The notes under the pieces are model-generated. The model saw only the letters and a program-made list of their open reading frames with translations, ran no database searches and was not told the origin of the DNA. From contig NC_090280.1 of the NCBI RefSeq assembly GCF_037392515.1, positions 62,385,504 to 62,449,503 of the forward strand: DNA of 64,000 nucleotides, in the 5' to 3' direction. The position numbers and the translations under genes were made by a program. This DNA comes from Haliotis asinina (Eukaryota > Mollusca > Gastropoda > Lepetellida > Haliotidae). Of the stretch, positions 1-12,120 are shown in pieces. Position 1 is the first letter of the stretch. Each line of letters begins with the position of its first letter.

Positions 1-176
1 GTGTATCATACATGTTATATATGTTACTAATATCAGTACTTGCGCTCTTGGAGAAGTTAGCCTTAGCCTAATGGATACTGTGTTCGCCGGTCGGGGTGAG
101 GGACCATTTCGAGTCTACTAATAGGTACAGTTTGAAGAAGGAGTTTTTCCTGAGGTGCATTGCTGGTGTATTTCAA

Positions 177-187
177 CCCCCCCCCCC

Positions 188-218
<31 letters not shown>

Positions 219-227
219 AAAAAAAAA
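177..227. repeat. Poly-C / (CA)n / poly-A compound microsatellite
   Basis: About 28 C residues run directly into CA dinucleotides and then an A run. It is simple sequence with no coding content. Confidence 0.95.
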
Positions 228-616
228 TGCATGTAATGCATATATTGCACTTTATTTAATTTTAGTTTGTAAGTGGTTTAACAAACGATCATAGTAACAA
301 TTGGGTATGCACATTCAATAACACACCGAGACCCACTGCTCTTACTCCTTGTAATACAAACCAATAACAGCCAGCCAAGTGCAGGATGATCGTGCACACA
401 GACTATACCTGTGAGAGTGTTCAAAATCGCATCTTGAATTACCAGTGTGTACCATCGGTGGTAGTCAACTAATTCTTCATTAACACAAAATAGTCAAAAG
501 GAATGATGTTTCCATGTTTACATTACTCGGGTTAACCTATCCCTATCCTTAACCTGTTTTGAGAGGTATATATTATAGCAAAAACTTTATGTTTGATAGA
601 CCGCTAAAAATATAAC

Positions 617-930
617 TCGGCCTTATCCTTTCATATAATCCGGCCTTATCGTTTTGCATTACTTCGGTTTTACCCTTTCACATGATTGGGCCTTATAATT
701 TCATATAATCCGGTCTTACATTTTTAAATACTTCGGACTCATCCTTTCACATAAATGGGCCTTATCGTTTCATATAATCCGGCTTATCTATCTACATGAT
801 CCGGCATATCCTTTCATATAATTTCGACTTGTCCTTTCACATAATTGGGTCGTATCCTTTCATCTAGTCCGGCCGCATCTTTATACACAATTCGGCCTTG
901 TCCTTTCACATAAAATGGCATAACATTTTA
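617..930. repeat. Degenerate tandem array, unit about 23 bp
   Basis: The phrase 'CCTTTCATATAATCCGGCC' and variants ('CCTTTCACATAATTGGGCC') recur about a dozen times. Units alternate between a 'TAATCCGGCC' form and a 'TAATTGGGCC' form, so a higher-order dimer is likely. The copies are well diverged, so the array is not recent. It lies just past the 3' end of the minus-strand gene that ends at 1003. Confidence 0.75.
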
Positions 931-1002
931 TCAAGTTATTAGAAGTATGCACGTTTTTGTGCACTCTCCAAAATGTTGCCGTGTTCATCAGAGTTGCCAG
1001 TG

Positions 1003-1634
1003 CTAAAGCGAAGACAGAAGTCTATTGATGTCCTTTGATACATCCATCCTTGTACCGGATGCAAGCGCCACCGCCATGTTAGCCCAGGACGGCCATGCCA
1101 ACATCATCATCAACCACAGCGGGTTGTCAAAGTCAACATCCGTTACAGTGCTGATGACTCTAACATCTTCAACGTCGATCACATGTATCTCATTCCTAGC
1201 GGAATTCAGCAGGAAGCCAAGATGCAGGTTACGTGACACACCGACCTCGTTCTGGGCAACAGGCGTGTCTTCAAGAAGCTGATTGTCATAGACGACCCTG
1301 AGACACAGCTGATGATGTGAACAGGAAGCCAAGTTGACGCTGAGACCGCTCGGCTGACTCCAGACTGAATCTATCGGCGAGTCAGTGAGGCACACCTCAA
1401 AGAGCATCTTGTTGTCTTGGATCAGCATCTTGGGACTATACTTCACTTTAACCTGGAACATGGCCAGCTGCCCGTTCCTCATCAACAACGGTTTGGACGT
1501 CATGACATGTCGGTCAGCCTGTATACGACATCCGCTGTTGAACAATGGCGGCTCTGGTCTGGTGTTTGTGATCACAGGCCCGGATGTAGTGACGCTCCTA
1601 TTGGCGGTGCTGGTGTCCCATTCTAACTGCGGAC
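1003..1634 (-). CDS. Gene A last exon: novel C-terminal domain
   Basis: The acceptor is 'TTCAAG' before 1634 and the TAG stop is at 1005-1003. It encodes about 210 residues, starting PQLEWDTSTANRSVTTSG and ending DINRLLSSL. It is close to gene B's last exon, including blocks 'LCLRVVYDN.LLEDTP', 'NEVGVSR.LHL.FLLN' and 'VISTVTDVD'. Alternating hydrophobic patterns suggest a beta-rich fold, and its length would fit a SPRY- or NHR-like sandwich. I see no diagnostic motif of either, so the fold is open. Confidence 0.8.
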
Positions 1635-4600
1635 CTTGAACATAAATTCTCCTACATTAACATTTCAAAATAGCTACATTTGGAACTATACCATGAAAAA
1701 GTTAGAGGATGTTCCGTTTTACGGGTATATCTTACGCCAATACCAATGCATATGAGAAAAAGTAATATATACATAAATATATATATCAATACAGATGAAA
1801 CATTTCAAAAGGATGGAATGCAATTGTCACATTTACCCTATTTTTTCATCATCTGTTTCATCCTTGGCTATATCATTTGCAAACAGTTTATCAATCTTAT
1901 AAATCCAATATCCATACTTTTTTCAATGGTATATGTTTGTTTGTTGTTTGAAGCCACACCCGGGCATATAATAATCCAGCTATGTGGCGGAGTTATGTAA
2001 ATTATCGAATCTCGACCCCATTTGAAACTTGATGCCTTAAATACAGTCCAAACCACATCACCACGGTGAGAAACCCCATGTATTATACCAACTAACATTC
2101 ACCATACTATTCTGAATTTGAATTTGCAATAAAACGATGCATTCTGGTCGCTGGGGTCGATTTACTTACTAGGCTTGGTTACTGTGGAATTAGAATGCCA
2201 TATTACCTGAAGTAGTACGGCATTGCTCAGCATGGCTATGACGGGGTTATCAGTTAACACGCATATTTGGTGGAATATTAAACGGGAAAAGATTAAATAG
2301 AATTAGAAGTCTCTGACCAATCAGTCATAACGTGTATTGACATGGAATGTTTATTCCTGTCATTTGTTCTTAACACTTGTAGATCTGTTTAGTAACGGCC
2401 TGATGTAAAAGAACAAATTATACTTACAAAAGAGAGTTCGATTTTTGCCGGTAGTCTTCAATACAACAACCTGGTCTCCGAGTGAACCTGAAACATATAT
2501 GTACTGGTTTAATTAACATCGAGTTAATTATACTCTTATACATCATGCATTTAGTACTCATCAGTATACAGATAACATCACAACAAGGGTGTTCAGGCGG
2601 GCGACGTCATACTCAACAACTCTATGTTTATACCGAGTGAAACCCCATTGATCTTTAACAAACATTAAACGTCTTCAGAAAGTGGGCTACCGTGAAGAAT
2701 TGGTTCTGTCAGCAACCTCACGTAAGAGAGTTTGTTATCACATATCATCGTATTTCATTTGCTTTCGATGCTCATACTGTTCATCACTGGGTTGCCTCTC
2801 CGGACGGATTGTTTCCAGACCTACGTCATACAGATTAAAACATCAAACAAAGCACAGCGTGACGTCTTGTTTATAAAAATCAAAGAGGTAAGTTTCCTCT
2901 TACAGAGGGATCATTGTTGAAAACTGTTCAATATGACGTTATGCAGTGTTCATAACGTCACACGCCACTGATACCGTGACGTCATCTGAACATTAAGAAA
3001 TCGTCGGTGAAATGAGCCATGCTCCCTATTATATTTATCTACGTAGTTAGGAAATGAGATGTTTCTAACAAAGTCAGCGGGCCTGATCCCGTCAGCCACA
3101 TCGTACGACAAGCATGGCTTCCTGAAGACCAATTCTAACCCGGATCTAGATTTACAAATGACAGACAATCCGGAATCCTGGCAAACCTTCGGGTATTTTC
3201 TGATATGAATCACACAGGATTCCTCAATCCGTTTTCTTTTTACCAGAAACGGTACCGCCTGTCACTCATCATTAATACAACATTGTGTTGTCATCTTCAG
3301 TCTCGCGGGTTTTGAAGTCACGCGCCACTTTACGGGGATGATTAAACTCAATAAACTGAACTATAAAAAAAACATACAGCTTTTGCTTTCGGATTATTTT
3401 CAAAAACATGAAAATATTTTGAAAGATGTTTTGATTGTGACAAGGTCATAAGCGTTATGTTTTGGAAAACATACCGAAACATGAGTCTCATTAACCTATT
3501 CAGACGATGACTTACATTTCAGCCGTGTGAAAGTGAAAAAAGACACCACAAACAGCTCTGGTTACACTGAATTTCAATATCTTGGTTCATAAGAGTATGG
3601 TATTTACAAATGAATTTTGATTCTAAACATTTGGTAATACCGTATTTCTACAGTTTATGTCGAGGTAGCATGCCTTACTAAGGAATCACAGACTGCCCGT
3701 GTTTGATGAGGTCGTAAAATGATTTACAATGCGTCTGACTCACTGGTTATACCTGTTATGTATAATTTTTTTGCTCTTATTCAGTGTAGTTCTGTAACGC
3801 ACAATGATATTGATATAATAGCAATTCCGCACCAGACAGCCAAAGGTTTCTGGCAGCAGAGCCTCGTTTTGACATTTTCCTTATTTCCAGGCTTCCGTTT
3901 GTCAGAGAGCGCTGTGCGATAGAGCAGGCTGTTGGACCACGGACCCTCGTGTCATGTTGAAAGCTGATTTTGACCCTCAACTAAACGATCTTGACACAAA
4001 TGGCGATGGCAGCATAGCGATCGGCAAAGCAGGAGGGTGGGGTACACCGAATTGTCCGGCCTTGTCTAGATATATTATACAGTAAAGCGTTTCAAGTCGG
4101 GGGTCGTCTAAAGATTTTTATATTTAAAAAACAATCTTCAGTCTTTGCAATGACACGGGGGCTTGTGTGTACGACGTGTTTGCAAGGATTAGGCGGAGCG
4201 TAGGTTTGCAATATGCAAGTGTTTGGGCACATCAAATCATACTTATTAATATTTGTGTTACCAGTTAAATGAATCAATATAAAATTCTGGAATGGTTTTT
4301 GCGCAAAGTTGCGCAACAGGACGGAACCCAGTAAACAGGAAACGCGACTGTTCTGTAATCAATGCTCTGTGTTGAATTCAAGCTAACGGTGTGAACATCA
4401 ATTTATACATATGCAATCTGCCAGCAACGTCACTAAAGTGAACTATTACCAACTTTGGATGTCATAGCAACATGAAACATACTGCCAAGGACTCATAATG
4501 AAGCTATTGCAGTTAGCACTAATAATAAAGTAGAGCTAGTAGAGAGTGAAATTATCACTCTTTGATAAATAGTCAAGTAAACATTAACATAAGGCATTGC

Positions 4601-7600
4601 GTCATAAAATCAGGGCAAGTGGAAAATTAACATGTGGCTTTTCAAAATATTTATGAACCCCTGATACTGCCGCAGACTCACATGTTTGTTCACTGTGTGC
4701 TCGACTGTGGGAAAGAAAGCCAACGTCTCCATTCGAAACTGGAAGAGAATAAGAAAGATGAGGGACAGTCAAGTGTTTTTGTACAGCGAGGGAGGGAGGG
4801 AGTAAGTGAGCGAATTTTCCCGCCTCTTTATATCCCAGCAACATCACAGCGGGGCACACTATCAATGTTGTACCAATGTGGGGATTTAATCCTCGTCTTC
4901 GCAGTGACGAGCGAACGCTTTAACCTCTAGGATCCCCCATCTCCCCATGTTATTGCGGAACCGGTCGTCCTGACAACACAGTCTGTCTTTGAACACATGG
5001 TGCCCTGACCACAAAGTTTATGTATCATGCCAGCCCCGTGTCCTGGCATCAGAATGCGTTATATTTTCAGGAATATCTTTAAAGCTATATCATGGTGACA
5101 TGAGCGAGTCTAGCAGCCCGTATAACAATTCAAAGTGCAGGATCCAAGTCGATCCATGGTACGTTGATCCACAATCGTCCAGCACTAACATTTCGGTCGA
5201 TGTTCATGGCATCAACCACTGGGTCAAAATGGCTGGTCTAGATCTGATTAGTTACAGACCACCGTTTAAAAAGCTGAAATATTTCTGGTCGCGGCTTTGA
5301 AAGGCGAACGAACGAACGAATTGGAGATCAGTGCCAACTGGATTCTCGAGTACAGAGCACCTGCCTTGTGGGATGTTGATAGGGTCCAAGGATATTTCAT
5401 TGTATATGACGGCGTCAGGGACTCCCCAGGGCTTCTCCACTGGGGTGAAGGTGATGGACCTGACCAGCCCTGCTGTCTGGAGGATGGAGAAGAGATGCTG
5501 GGTGTTCGAGGGAACGAAGCAGACACCCTTCCGAGCAAACTCAACATCCTTGGCTGTCTCTTGCAGTAATGAGATGATTGCAGAATGAGAATACTGAAAC
5601 AGAAATCAGCAGTTTTTTCTGTAAAAGAATCACTCGTCGCCTAATTTATTTAAACAAACAATGCTTTTGGGGAGATTTAATGACATCCATAACCTAGCTT
5701 ATATACTCAAGCTCAATGTTTACAGTAAAGGGACATGATAATCTTTAGCTAAAAGTGTTGTCTTTGACAAAATAATATCCAGTGAATGATCAATATGCAA
5801 ATGACGCCATCGAGCATCGTTTGGAAATCTTACTGGAACCTTTGATGTTCCCTCAAACGTTTTAATAGATGTCTTCTGATGCATGAGTGTCTATCTGAAA
5901 AGATATGGCGACAAATTCTTCGACACCATTTGTAACATGAGGCGGGTCATTCAGACTTTTTATTCCCACAGTTCTCTATGTGTATGAAATCGTGAACTAA
6001 TAACGAGACACCTCCGCTCCCCTACCCCCAAATAAAAAAACAAAACAAAAACAAACAAACAAACACACAAACAAACAAACAAACAAACAAACAACGTATT
6101 TAATAACAGAAACATTACGTCCACATCGTATGCGTAAATATCCCGAGGCACTGGCCCGTGTGCCAAATAGCCATTAGCCCGCGGCTCGTAAAAAATCAGT
6201 CGGGGCAGTAAAACTCCACATTTATAGGTTTTTGTGTTTTTATGGTAATTCACCTTTTTGTAATCTATTGCTTAGTTTCCATATTCAGATTTAGGGCTAG
6301 TGAATTATATTGTGCACTTGTAACATTCAGGCTTCACTGGCCTTACAGGCTAGGGTACGTAATTTGGAAACTATTTCGAACACTGCTCTGGAGTAGCCTA
6401 GTGTTAAAACTGGTGACTAACACGGCCGGTGGCCCGGGCACAATTTCTAAATCAGGTACAACGTGTGAAACCCATTTTTGGTGTCCTGAGATGCAATATT
6501 GATGAAACACTGCTGAAAGGCGGCGTAAAATCATATCAACTAACTGTTTTATAAACACGGCGTATACTATTGTCCGACACGAAAACACGGTGGGCTAATA
6601 ATCGATATGCACCACTTCATCACCACGTCGCCTCTTACGGCAGTCATGGGTTATTGAAGATCAATTCTAACACCGGTCGTGGTGGGTTAGAATCAGAACG
6701 TGCCACCCTACTTACATAACTAAATTTAGGTTATTCAGCACTAAAACCCTAGCGTGAAATGATTTAAAACAGTATGAATCACTTCGGGATTTCCTCCCCA
6801 ACAGCAAACAGGCAAACTGTGCAGTAATGACTATGTACCCATACACTCATATGCTGATATAGTATATCATGAATCTGAAACAGGTATGTCAGAGAAAGCC
6901 AATCAAGGTCTACAATTTTGGCAAGTCCATATAACTGTAGCTTCACTGAAGATGAAGAAAGTGTCCCGGCACAATTTTTAATGTTATATTTTATTAGTGA
7001 CACCTGGTAGCTGGAACACCTTTCTACTGGATAGACAACTCCATTATTGCAATAGATGGAGCAAAATTGCTAACTTCCTTGTTAGCATCGGCAGAAATGA
7101 AGTTGACTATAGATTTAAGAATGTTCTTTTTCATAGTTACGAACTGTAAACTACACTGAGCAGCAAAAAGCAAACGCATATAAAAGTAAGCGTTCATGTC
7201 TCCTGTTAGACTAACAGCTAGTCTCTGAAATGAACATATTTTACTGAAAAAACGTCCGTATTGAAAAAAAATATAATGAAATGGAGCCCTGAGACTTTCT
7301 TCATTTTCAGACCTGAAGCTGTGGAAATCTAGACTTGCCACATTTTCTAGACTTGCGTGGGCTTTCTTGGATATTTATACTTCAGGGTCTGTATGACAGA
7401 CTAGTCTCCTGTATAAAAGCCTGGAAAAAACGGAGTTGCGTTTCTTTTGCTGTTCAGTATATGTTTTGTTCATATCAGAGACTGTTAGTTTAGAGTCAGA
7501 ATATTGTAACTACTGTGTTTAGTGGCACATGCAAAACTCACTCATACCTACCTTTCGACCTCTTGATATGTTCTGAGATAACTTCCTTATCTTTTCATTC

Positions 7601-8307
7601 AGCACCTGATGGGAAGCTTTGGCATGTTTGACAGTACTGGCGTGTTGATCCGCCCGCAGTTCCACCTGGGACAACAGGAACTGCCTCCTTTCCTGCAGCT
7701 CTTTCTGAAGGTTGTCGAAACATTTGTTGATATCCCCCACGGCGCTCTTCCTGGACTGACCGATGTTCTTTAGGACATCGTCCAGCTGCTTCATCCGGGT
7801 CATCACTTCTTCCCCCTTCTCCTTTAGCTCACCGAGAACGTTCATTGATTGGAGGCTGAGTGTCCTGGACAACGTCTCGGACCGTAGTGCACGTTGCTGT
7901 TTGATTAAGTCGATGGAGATGACGTCGTGGTTGATGGGGAGCTTGTTCAGGGAATGGGTGCTGATGCAGGACTGACACAAGAGAGCATTGCACTGGCAAC
8001 ATTTCGATACGGCAGGGTTGTTAAAAGAGCAGAAGGTGCAAGCTAGTGGTGATGTGGTGTTCAGCGAAAGCAGCTTGCTCACGAAGGGATCGACTAGTAG
8101 ATTTGAAACACCTTTGTGTTCGGGTGTTTCTCTATTACACAAGGGACAGGTTAGGCGGCCGTTGGTTTGACAGGAAGTGAGACAAGGCTCACATACTGTC
8201 TCTGAACAACAGGGCATGCGCCGTGGGACACGTGACTTCAGGTCATACTGCTTCAAACAGGTATGGCATTCGGTTAGCACGTTCTTGATGTCTGTATTCT
8301 CTGACAT
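1003..8307 (-). CDS. Gene A: TRIM-like E3 ubiquitin ligase (RING, B-box, coiled coil, unusual C-terminal domain)
   Basis: This spliced minus-strand gene is assembled by eye. Exons are 8313-7552 (start codon at 8307), 5593 to about 5360, probably 3557-3516, 2487-2428, and 1634-1003 (stop). The first exon encodes the tripartite motif, which in known TRIM proteins gives ubiquitin ligase activity and self-association. The last exon encodes a 210-residue domain that I do not recognise. The paralogue at 17536-22566 has the same exon order, the same last-exon length (632 nt) and the same 60-nt penultimate coding exon, which supports both models. The donor of the second exon and the small exon near 3.5 kb are uncertain. 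Known TRIM proteins act in innate immunity or protein turnover; that role here is inference. Upstream non-coding exons were not found. Confidence 0.75.
2428..2487 (-). CDS. Gene A 60-nt cassette exon
   Basis: The acceptor is before 2487 and the donor is 'TTTT|GTAAGT' at 2428/2427. The translation is CSLGDQVVVLKTTGKNRTLF. It is exactly as long as the gene B cassette CLGDKIVVLETERCPLTIN and in the same phase (1-1). The two exons can only be joined to the flanking exons this way without a stop. Confidence 0.75.
3055..3150 (+). mobile_element. SINE fragment (long type)
   Basis: It carries the diagnostic stretch 'GTCAGCGGGCCTGATCCCGT', then 'ACGACAAGCATGGCTTCCTG' and 'AACCCGGATC'. It is partial and diverged and lies in an intron of gene A. 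Confidence 0.6.
3516..3557 (-). CDS. Gene A: possible 42-nt micro-exon
   Basis: An 'AG' acceptor at 3559-3558 and a 'T|GTAAGT' donor at 3516/3515 bound 42 nt whose translation contains FVVSFFTFTRLK. This weakly resembles the GVVSHATVRNEQT segment of gene B, and the donor phase matches. It is tentative. Confidence 0.35.
4845..4940 (-). mobile_element. SINE fragment (short tRNA type)
   Basis: In reverse complement it holds 'GTTAAAGCGTTCGCTCGTCA' followed by a degenerate B box and 'ACATTGGTACAA'. It is the tRNA-related head of the short SINE, partial, in an intron of gene A. Confidence 0.55.
5360..5593 (-). CDS. Gene A exon 2: conserved linker domain
   Basis: The acceptor is 'CTGTTTCAG' and the exon starts at 5593 in phase 0. 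It aligns well with the exon at 20570-20339: both carry 'DVEF.RKGV.FV.SN..H' and 'GLVR..TF.P..KP...PDAV.YN'. I do not know this domain from other TRIM proteins. The donor is unresolved. 'GGCAG|GTGCTC' near 5360 is the best-looking site but does not leave the phase that the next exon needs. Confidence 0.7.
6029..6095. repeat. (AAAC)n simple repeat
   Basis: An A-rich stretch resolves into AAAC tetranucleotides, interrupted once by CACA. Confidence 0.9.
6372..6545 (+). mobile_element. SINE, short tRNA type
   Basis: A tRNA-like head ('GTAGCCTAGTGTTAAAAC') is followed by 'GGTACAACGTGTGAAACCCA', 'TTTTTGGTGTCCTGAG' and the tail 'GCGGCGTAAAATCATATCA'. The copy is near full length but diverged and lies in intron 1 of gene A. 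A fragment of the long SINE type follows at 6600-6700. Confidence 0.75.
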
Positions 8308-8313
8308 TGCAAC
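7552..8313 (-). CDS. Gene A exon: RING + B-box + coiled coil
   Basis: The acceptor is 'TTACAG' just upstream of 8313, the ATG is at 8307-8305 and the donor is 'AAAG|GTAGGT' at 7552/7551, giving 252 codons in phase 0. The RING covers residues 14-57: C14, C17, the PCCSETVCEPC block and CPLC at 54-57. The position normally held by the zinc-binding His is Glu36, and an extra Cys33 sits beside C34. A B-box type 2 follows at about residues 90-130 with Cys/His ligands in 'CQCNALLCQSC' and 'THSLNKLPINHD'. A long heptad-rich stretch at about 150-252 is predicted coiled coil. The ATG was chosen because the paralogue starts at the same place. Confidence 0.88.
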
Positions 8314-8761
8314 CTGTAACAACACAGAATGCATGAATATTGCTTTACGCCGCATCGACGACTTTCTGAGCGAGGCATTTAGAAGTTTGTTTACAGTATG
8401 TGAGACAATGTAGGTAATCAGTCAAACATCACATTTAAAGGTAAAAGTGGACCGTTGAATCACTAAAATAACCTATTTTGTTCGAATTTATTTTAATATG
8501 GTAAACTCAGCTGTTTCGAACCTATTCTAAAAAGCTCAGATAATTTAGGAACACTATAACAAAAACCGGTGTTTAAAGTGTTACATTTAAGTAATACGCG
8601 ATTAATGCTAACTGGAGTCTGGCACTGTGCCAACAAAGAAGCAGAATATGTAGTGCAAGAACAATGTCCACTGTAACAGATTCCAACGGAAGTACAGGGC
8701 AAAATAACAGGGGTTTGTTCGCTTGTTGTTTCATGCCACTAAGGACCTGTCAATTATTATT

Positions 8762-8935
8762 AGTATCATGATCATCAATCTTCACAACTGGGATACGATG
8801 ATGTGTAGCAACCAAGTCAGCAAGCCTGACCATCTGATCCCTTTAGTCGCCTGTTAACATGGGTTGTGGAAGGCAAAACCTAACCCGGCTCTACACGGGT
8901 CCAAATAGCTGGAGGGGTATACAGATGAGTAAACG
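8762..8935 (+). mobile_element. SINE, long type, partial
   Basis: The segment contains 'ATCATCAATCTTCACAACTG', 'AACCAAGTCAGCAAGCCTGA' and 'CTACACGGGT', matching the long SINE described at 23870. Confidence 0.7.
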
Positions 8936-9354
8936 CTCCGCTAGGATTACGGAAGCAAACTAATGACCCAAAGAAATTTGGGAACTAAGTGTTTGCCAGC
9001 ATTCAATCCTTACAGAGATGAGGTCCTACGCGCTGCCGTGTCGATTCCTTCGTCAGCAGTCACAGGAAAAACGACAATGTCAGGCCTCAGGCTGCAAATC
9101 TTCCTTAATGACAACAACGTTCATGCATGACCCCAGCTACCTAGATCTCTTGACCGTAATCACACAGAGCACCTTTGGGATATCATGGACAGACAGCTTC
9201 CTCGGCGACAACAACCGCAACACCATGGACGAACTCACTGTGTCCCTCCGTGAAGAATAGTGACGCATCCTACGTGATGTCACCAGTACCTAGGAGAGTG
9301 TTTGCCAGCATTGAAGCCAATGGAAGTCACTCACATTCTAGTAATATGGCTGCG

Positions 9355-9433
9355 GCCGTGCCGTGCCGTGCCGTGCCGTGCCGTGCCGTGCCGTGCCGTG
9401 CCGTGCCGTGCCGTGCCGTGCCGTGCCGTGCCG
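9355..9433. repeat. (CCGTG)n pentanucleotide array
   Basis: About 15 perfect copies of CCGTG. All reading frames stay open through it (VPCRA-type peptides), but nothing suggests translation. The perfect copies imply recent slippage. Confidence 0.97.
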
Positions 9434-9469
9434 ACCATTTTCACATATATTGAAAAACTGTATTTTGTA

Positions 9470-9560
9470 CCCCACAAGGACCATACCCAATCGGTTATCG
9501 ATTCCCACATGGGTACAATGTGTGAAGCCCATTTCTGGTGTCCCGGACCACAATGCATTT
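9470..9560 (+). mobile_element. SINE fragment (short type)
   Basis: 'GATTCCCACATGGGTACAAT', 'GTGTGAAGCCCATTTCTGGT' and 'GTCCC' match the middle of the short tRNA-type SINE. Head and tail are missing. Confidence 0.7.
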
Positions 9561-10440
9561 GAATTTTGCCATACTGAATCACCGCATACAAGGAATAAAA
9601 GTGTCGTGTCTTCATCGCATAAAGGCCAACATCTATTTACAAAGAACGTTACAATACTAACCAGTGGAGTAGTGTCGATGACATTCGTCTTTTCTAAAGC
9701 AGAATTATCAAGCAGTAATAAAGAAAGAACTGTGACGACCTGAGCCAGACATACATGAATGTATAAAAATGATCAAATAAACACCTGTTATTCAAATTCA
9801 CTTTCCTTTTCGCAAAAGTAACCCACACCTGGAATATACCGTCGTTTTATAATATCAGTGATTTCTTTTTGGTATCGTTTCATTTGTCCATTACTTTATG
9901 ATTGTTTTCTTTCGGCGTCTCAATAATGTATGCCAATAGGTTACCGTGACTTATTTATATGATACCAAACTTTCAGTATCAAACATTGTAAATAAACACT
10001 AGTAGATTCTTTACCTCAGGTGTGATCCAGGTGTCGTATTCTCACCACGTAAATTACAACTGTAAGTCCAGTACCTGTGTAACGCTATACTGTGGAGTCG
10101 ACAATCTTTCACTTATGCATCACGACCCACATAGGATAGCTTCACCATGGGGTCCGGCCAGTTGGCCTTGTGAGATAACAGTAAACATATACACTCGGCG
10201 TACTATCCTTAAGGTAAACTGATTTCTAACACAGTATAGTTAACCTTGCCGGGGGATGGGGGGATGCGGGGGATGCGGGGGTTGCGGGGGAACAGGGTCG
10301 GGGTAAGAGATACTACGTAAGCATGAAGTACAGTATTTGTAGTGAGTGAGTGAGTGAGTCGTGTTTAATGCCACTTTTAACAGTATTTAAGTGATATCTC
10401 AGCGCATTGGCGTCATGTGGGAGAGGAAATACAGACCTGA

Positions 10441-10544
10441 CCCTAGATTTACGAAGCTCTCTTCGAGCTAAGATAGTCGTTCGCTAATGTTAATGTTACC
10501 GGCTCGTACAACTATCTTAACTTCGAGAACTTCGCAAATCTAGG
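10441..10544. mobile_element. Foldback (hairpin) element, about 104 bp
   Basis: Left arm 10441-10477 ('CCTAGATTTACGAAGCTC..') is an imperfect reverse complement of 10511-10544 ('..GAACTTCGCAAATCTAGG'), with about 33 bp between. It has no coding capacity and would be a MITE or foldback DNA transposon remnant. Confidence 0.65.
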
Positions 10545-11930
10545 CCCTGGGTTTAGCACATAGTGTAGAGAAAGAAACGTACATATTTTGAAAATGGTTT
10601 TGTTCGTGACTAACAGCTAACAAGTTACTAAAATTGAGTGCTTATTGTCCCAAATACCTAAGATTTCATATGTTTGGGATCCTGAAAATAATCATTTGTT
10701 GGATTGCACGTGCATGTATGATCCAACAATCCAACAGCCGACTGAGATAATAATATTGTTAAGGCACTATGCTAAGATTATCAGCAGCGGAGCGAGAACG
10801 AGCTTATCATGGTGCAAATGGCCTCGGACAGCTTTATTGCTAGAACCCTCGGCTCTATGAGGCAGGTCATCATCAGACTAATGAGACGGGTCATCTAGTC
10901 TGGCCCCAGATACAGTTGTAACGATAAATCATCGATCTATCAGTTGCTGAGTCTCTGACAGTAATTAATCGATGGTATAAACGAAAAAACTACCGATCGA
11001 CAGATAGTACGTGTGGATATCGATAGTTTAGTAATTGACCTCCGTTGATAAACGCGCAGGGCAAAAGACAGAAAGTACTAGATTCGTTCACTTTGATTTA
11101 GAGTTATCCGTCACTGTTACCTCTGAAACAAATTTACTTGATCACGGTTTCAAGTTTTGTGAAAGTTTGTGAGACTCTTTTATTTTATATAAACCCTGCA
11201 TTCATTTGGGAATGAGTTGCCTTTGGCTGTGGTGTACATTGAACATAACAGAAGAGCGCTCAGCTAGTCAGGAAAAAAATATTTATGCGTGAGGTAAGAT
11301 AATGTGTAATAAGTACCATCAGTTCAAAAACAACTGTCTGACATCAAATACTGAACAGCATCCGTATACATACTGTAAACACCAGATGTTTACGAGCAAT
11401 ATCACAAACCTAGGATAAAGTACACAAACGCAGGATAAATTAAATGGGGTGATCCTGAGATGATATATATCAGTGGACATAAAAATTATACGCTGAATTT
11501 GGATTGTTCGAATGAGTTCCAGATAGCGGGATTCCACACATCCATGTTCGAGTTTCGACTGTACTGGTTACTGGACCACTAACGCAATTACACCCAGTTT
11601 AACCCATTATCAGAACACTCTGTAGCTTTAGAGTCTTCCTCTCGTTGAACACTTTGATTTTTGTGTTTAGAGATACCAGAGCCATTTGGATACCTGTGGT
11701 GTTTTGATGAACCAGTCCGTTAGTGTTTACATGGAACTGAACTACCCCAGAAGGTTATCTGGTTAAGTATTTCTACGATGTATGTATCACGTATCAGTCA
11801 TCGACAAACTGAAAGCGTAGTTTTCAGAAATGACAGTGCAGGGTGGGAACATGCTCTCGTTTCTGTAGGACAACGATTACACGTTTTGGTTAGACCTTTG
11901 TTTAAAACCGCAGTCGGCAACAGTCCAATT

Positions 11931-12120
11931 ATATGACGGCGGTCTATAAATAATCCAGTCTGGACCCAGTGACAAACCAGTGATCAGCATCATGAACACA
12001 GATCAATGCAAATGGGGTTCAATGACATGTGTCGACCAAGTCAGCGAACATGACCACGCGATCCGCTCAATCGCCTCTTACAAATATGGGTAGCTGAAGA
12101 CCAGTTCTTAGTGCCACCAC
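11931..12120 (+). mobile_element. SINE, long type
   Basis: It holds 'GACGGCGGTCTATAAATAAT', 'CCAGTGATCAGCATCATGAA', 'GACATGTGTCGACCAAGTCA' and 'ATCGCCTCTTACAA'. It lacks the head and is diverged. Confidence 0.75.

Noticed and set aside
7024-7341. 105-codon minus-strand frame in intron 1 of gene A
   Set aside because: No homology recognised, no counterpart in gene B and no splice support; likely chance.
9302-9743. VPCRA-type repeat frames
   Set aside because: Translations of the CCGTG array plus a SINE fragment.
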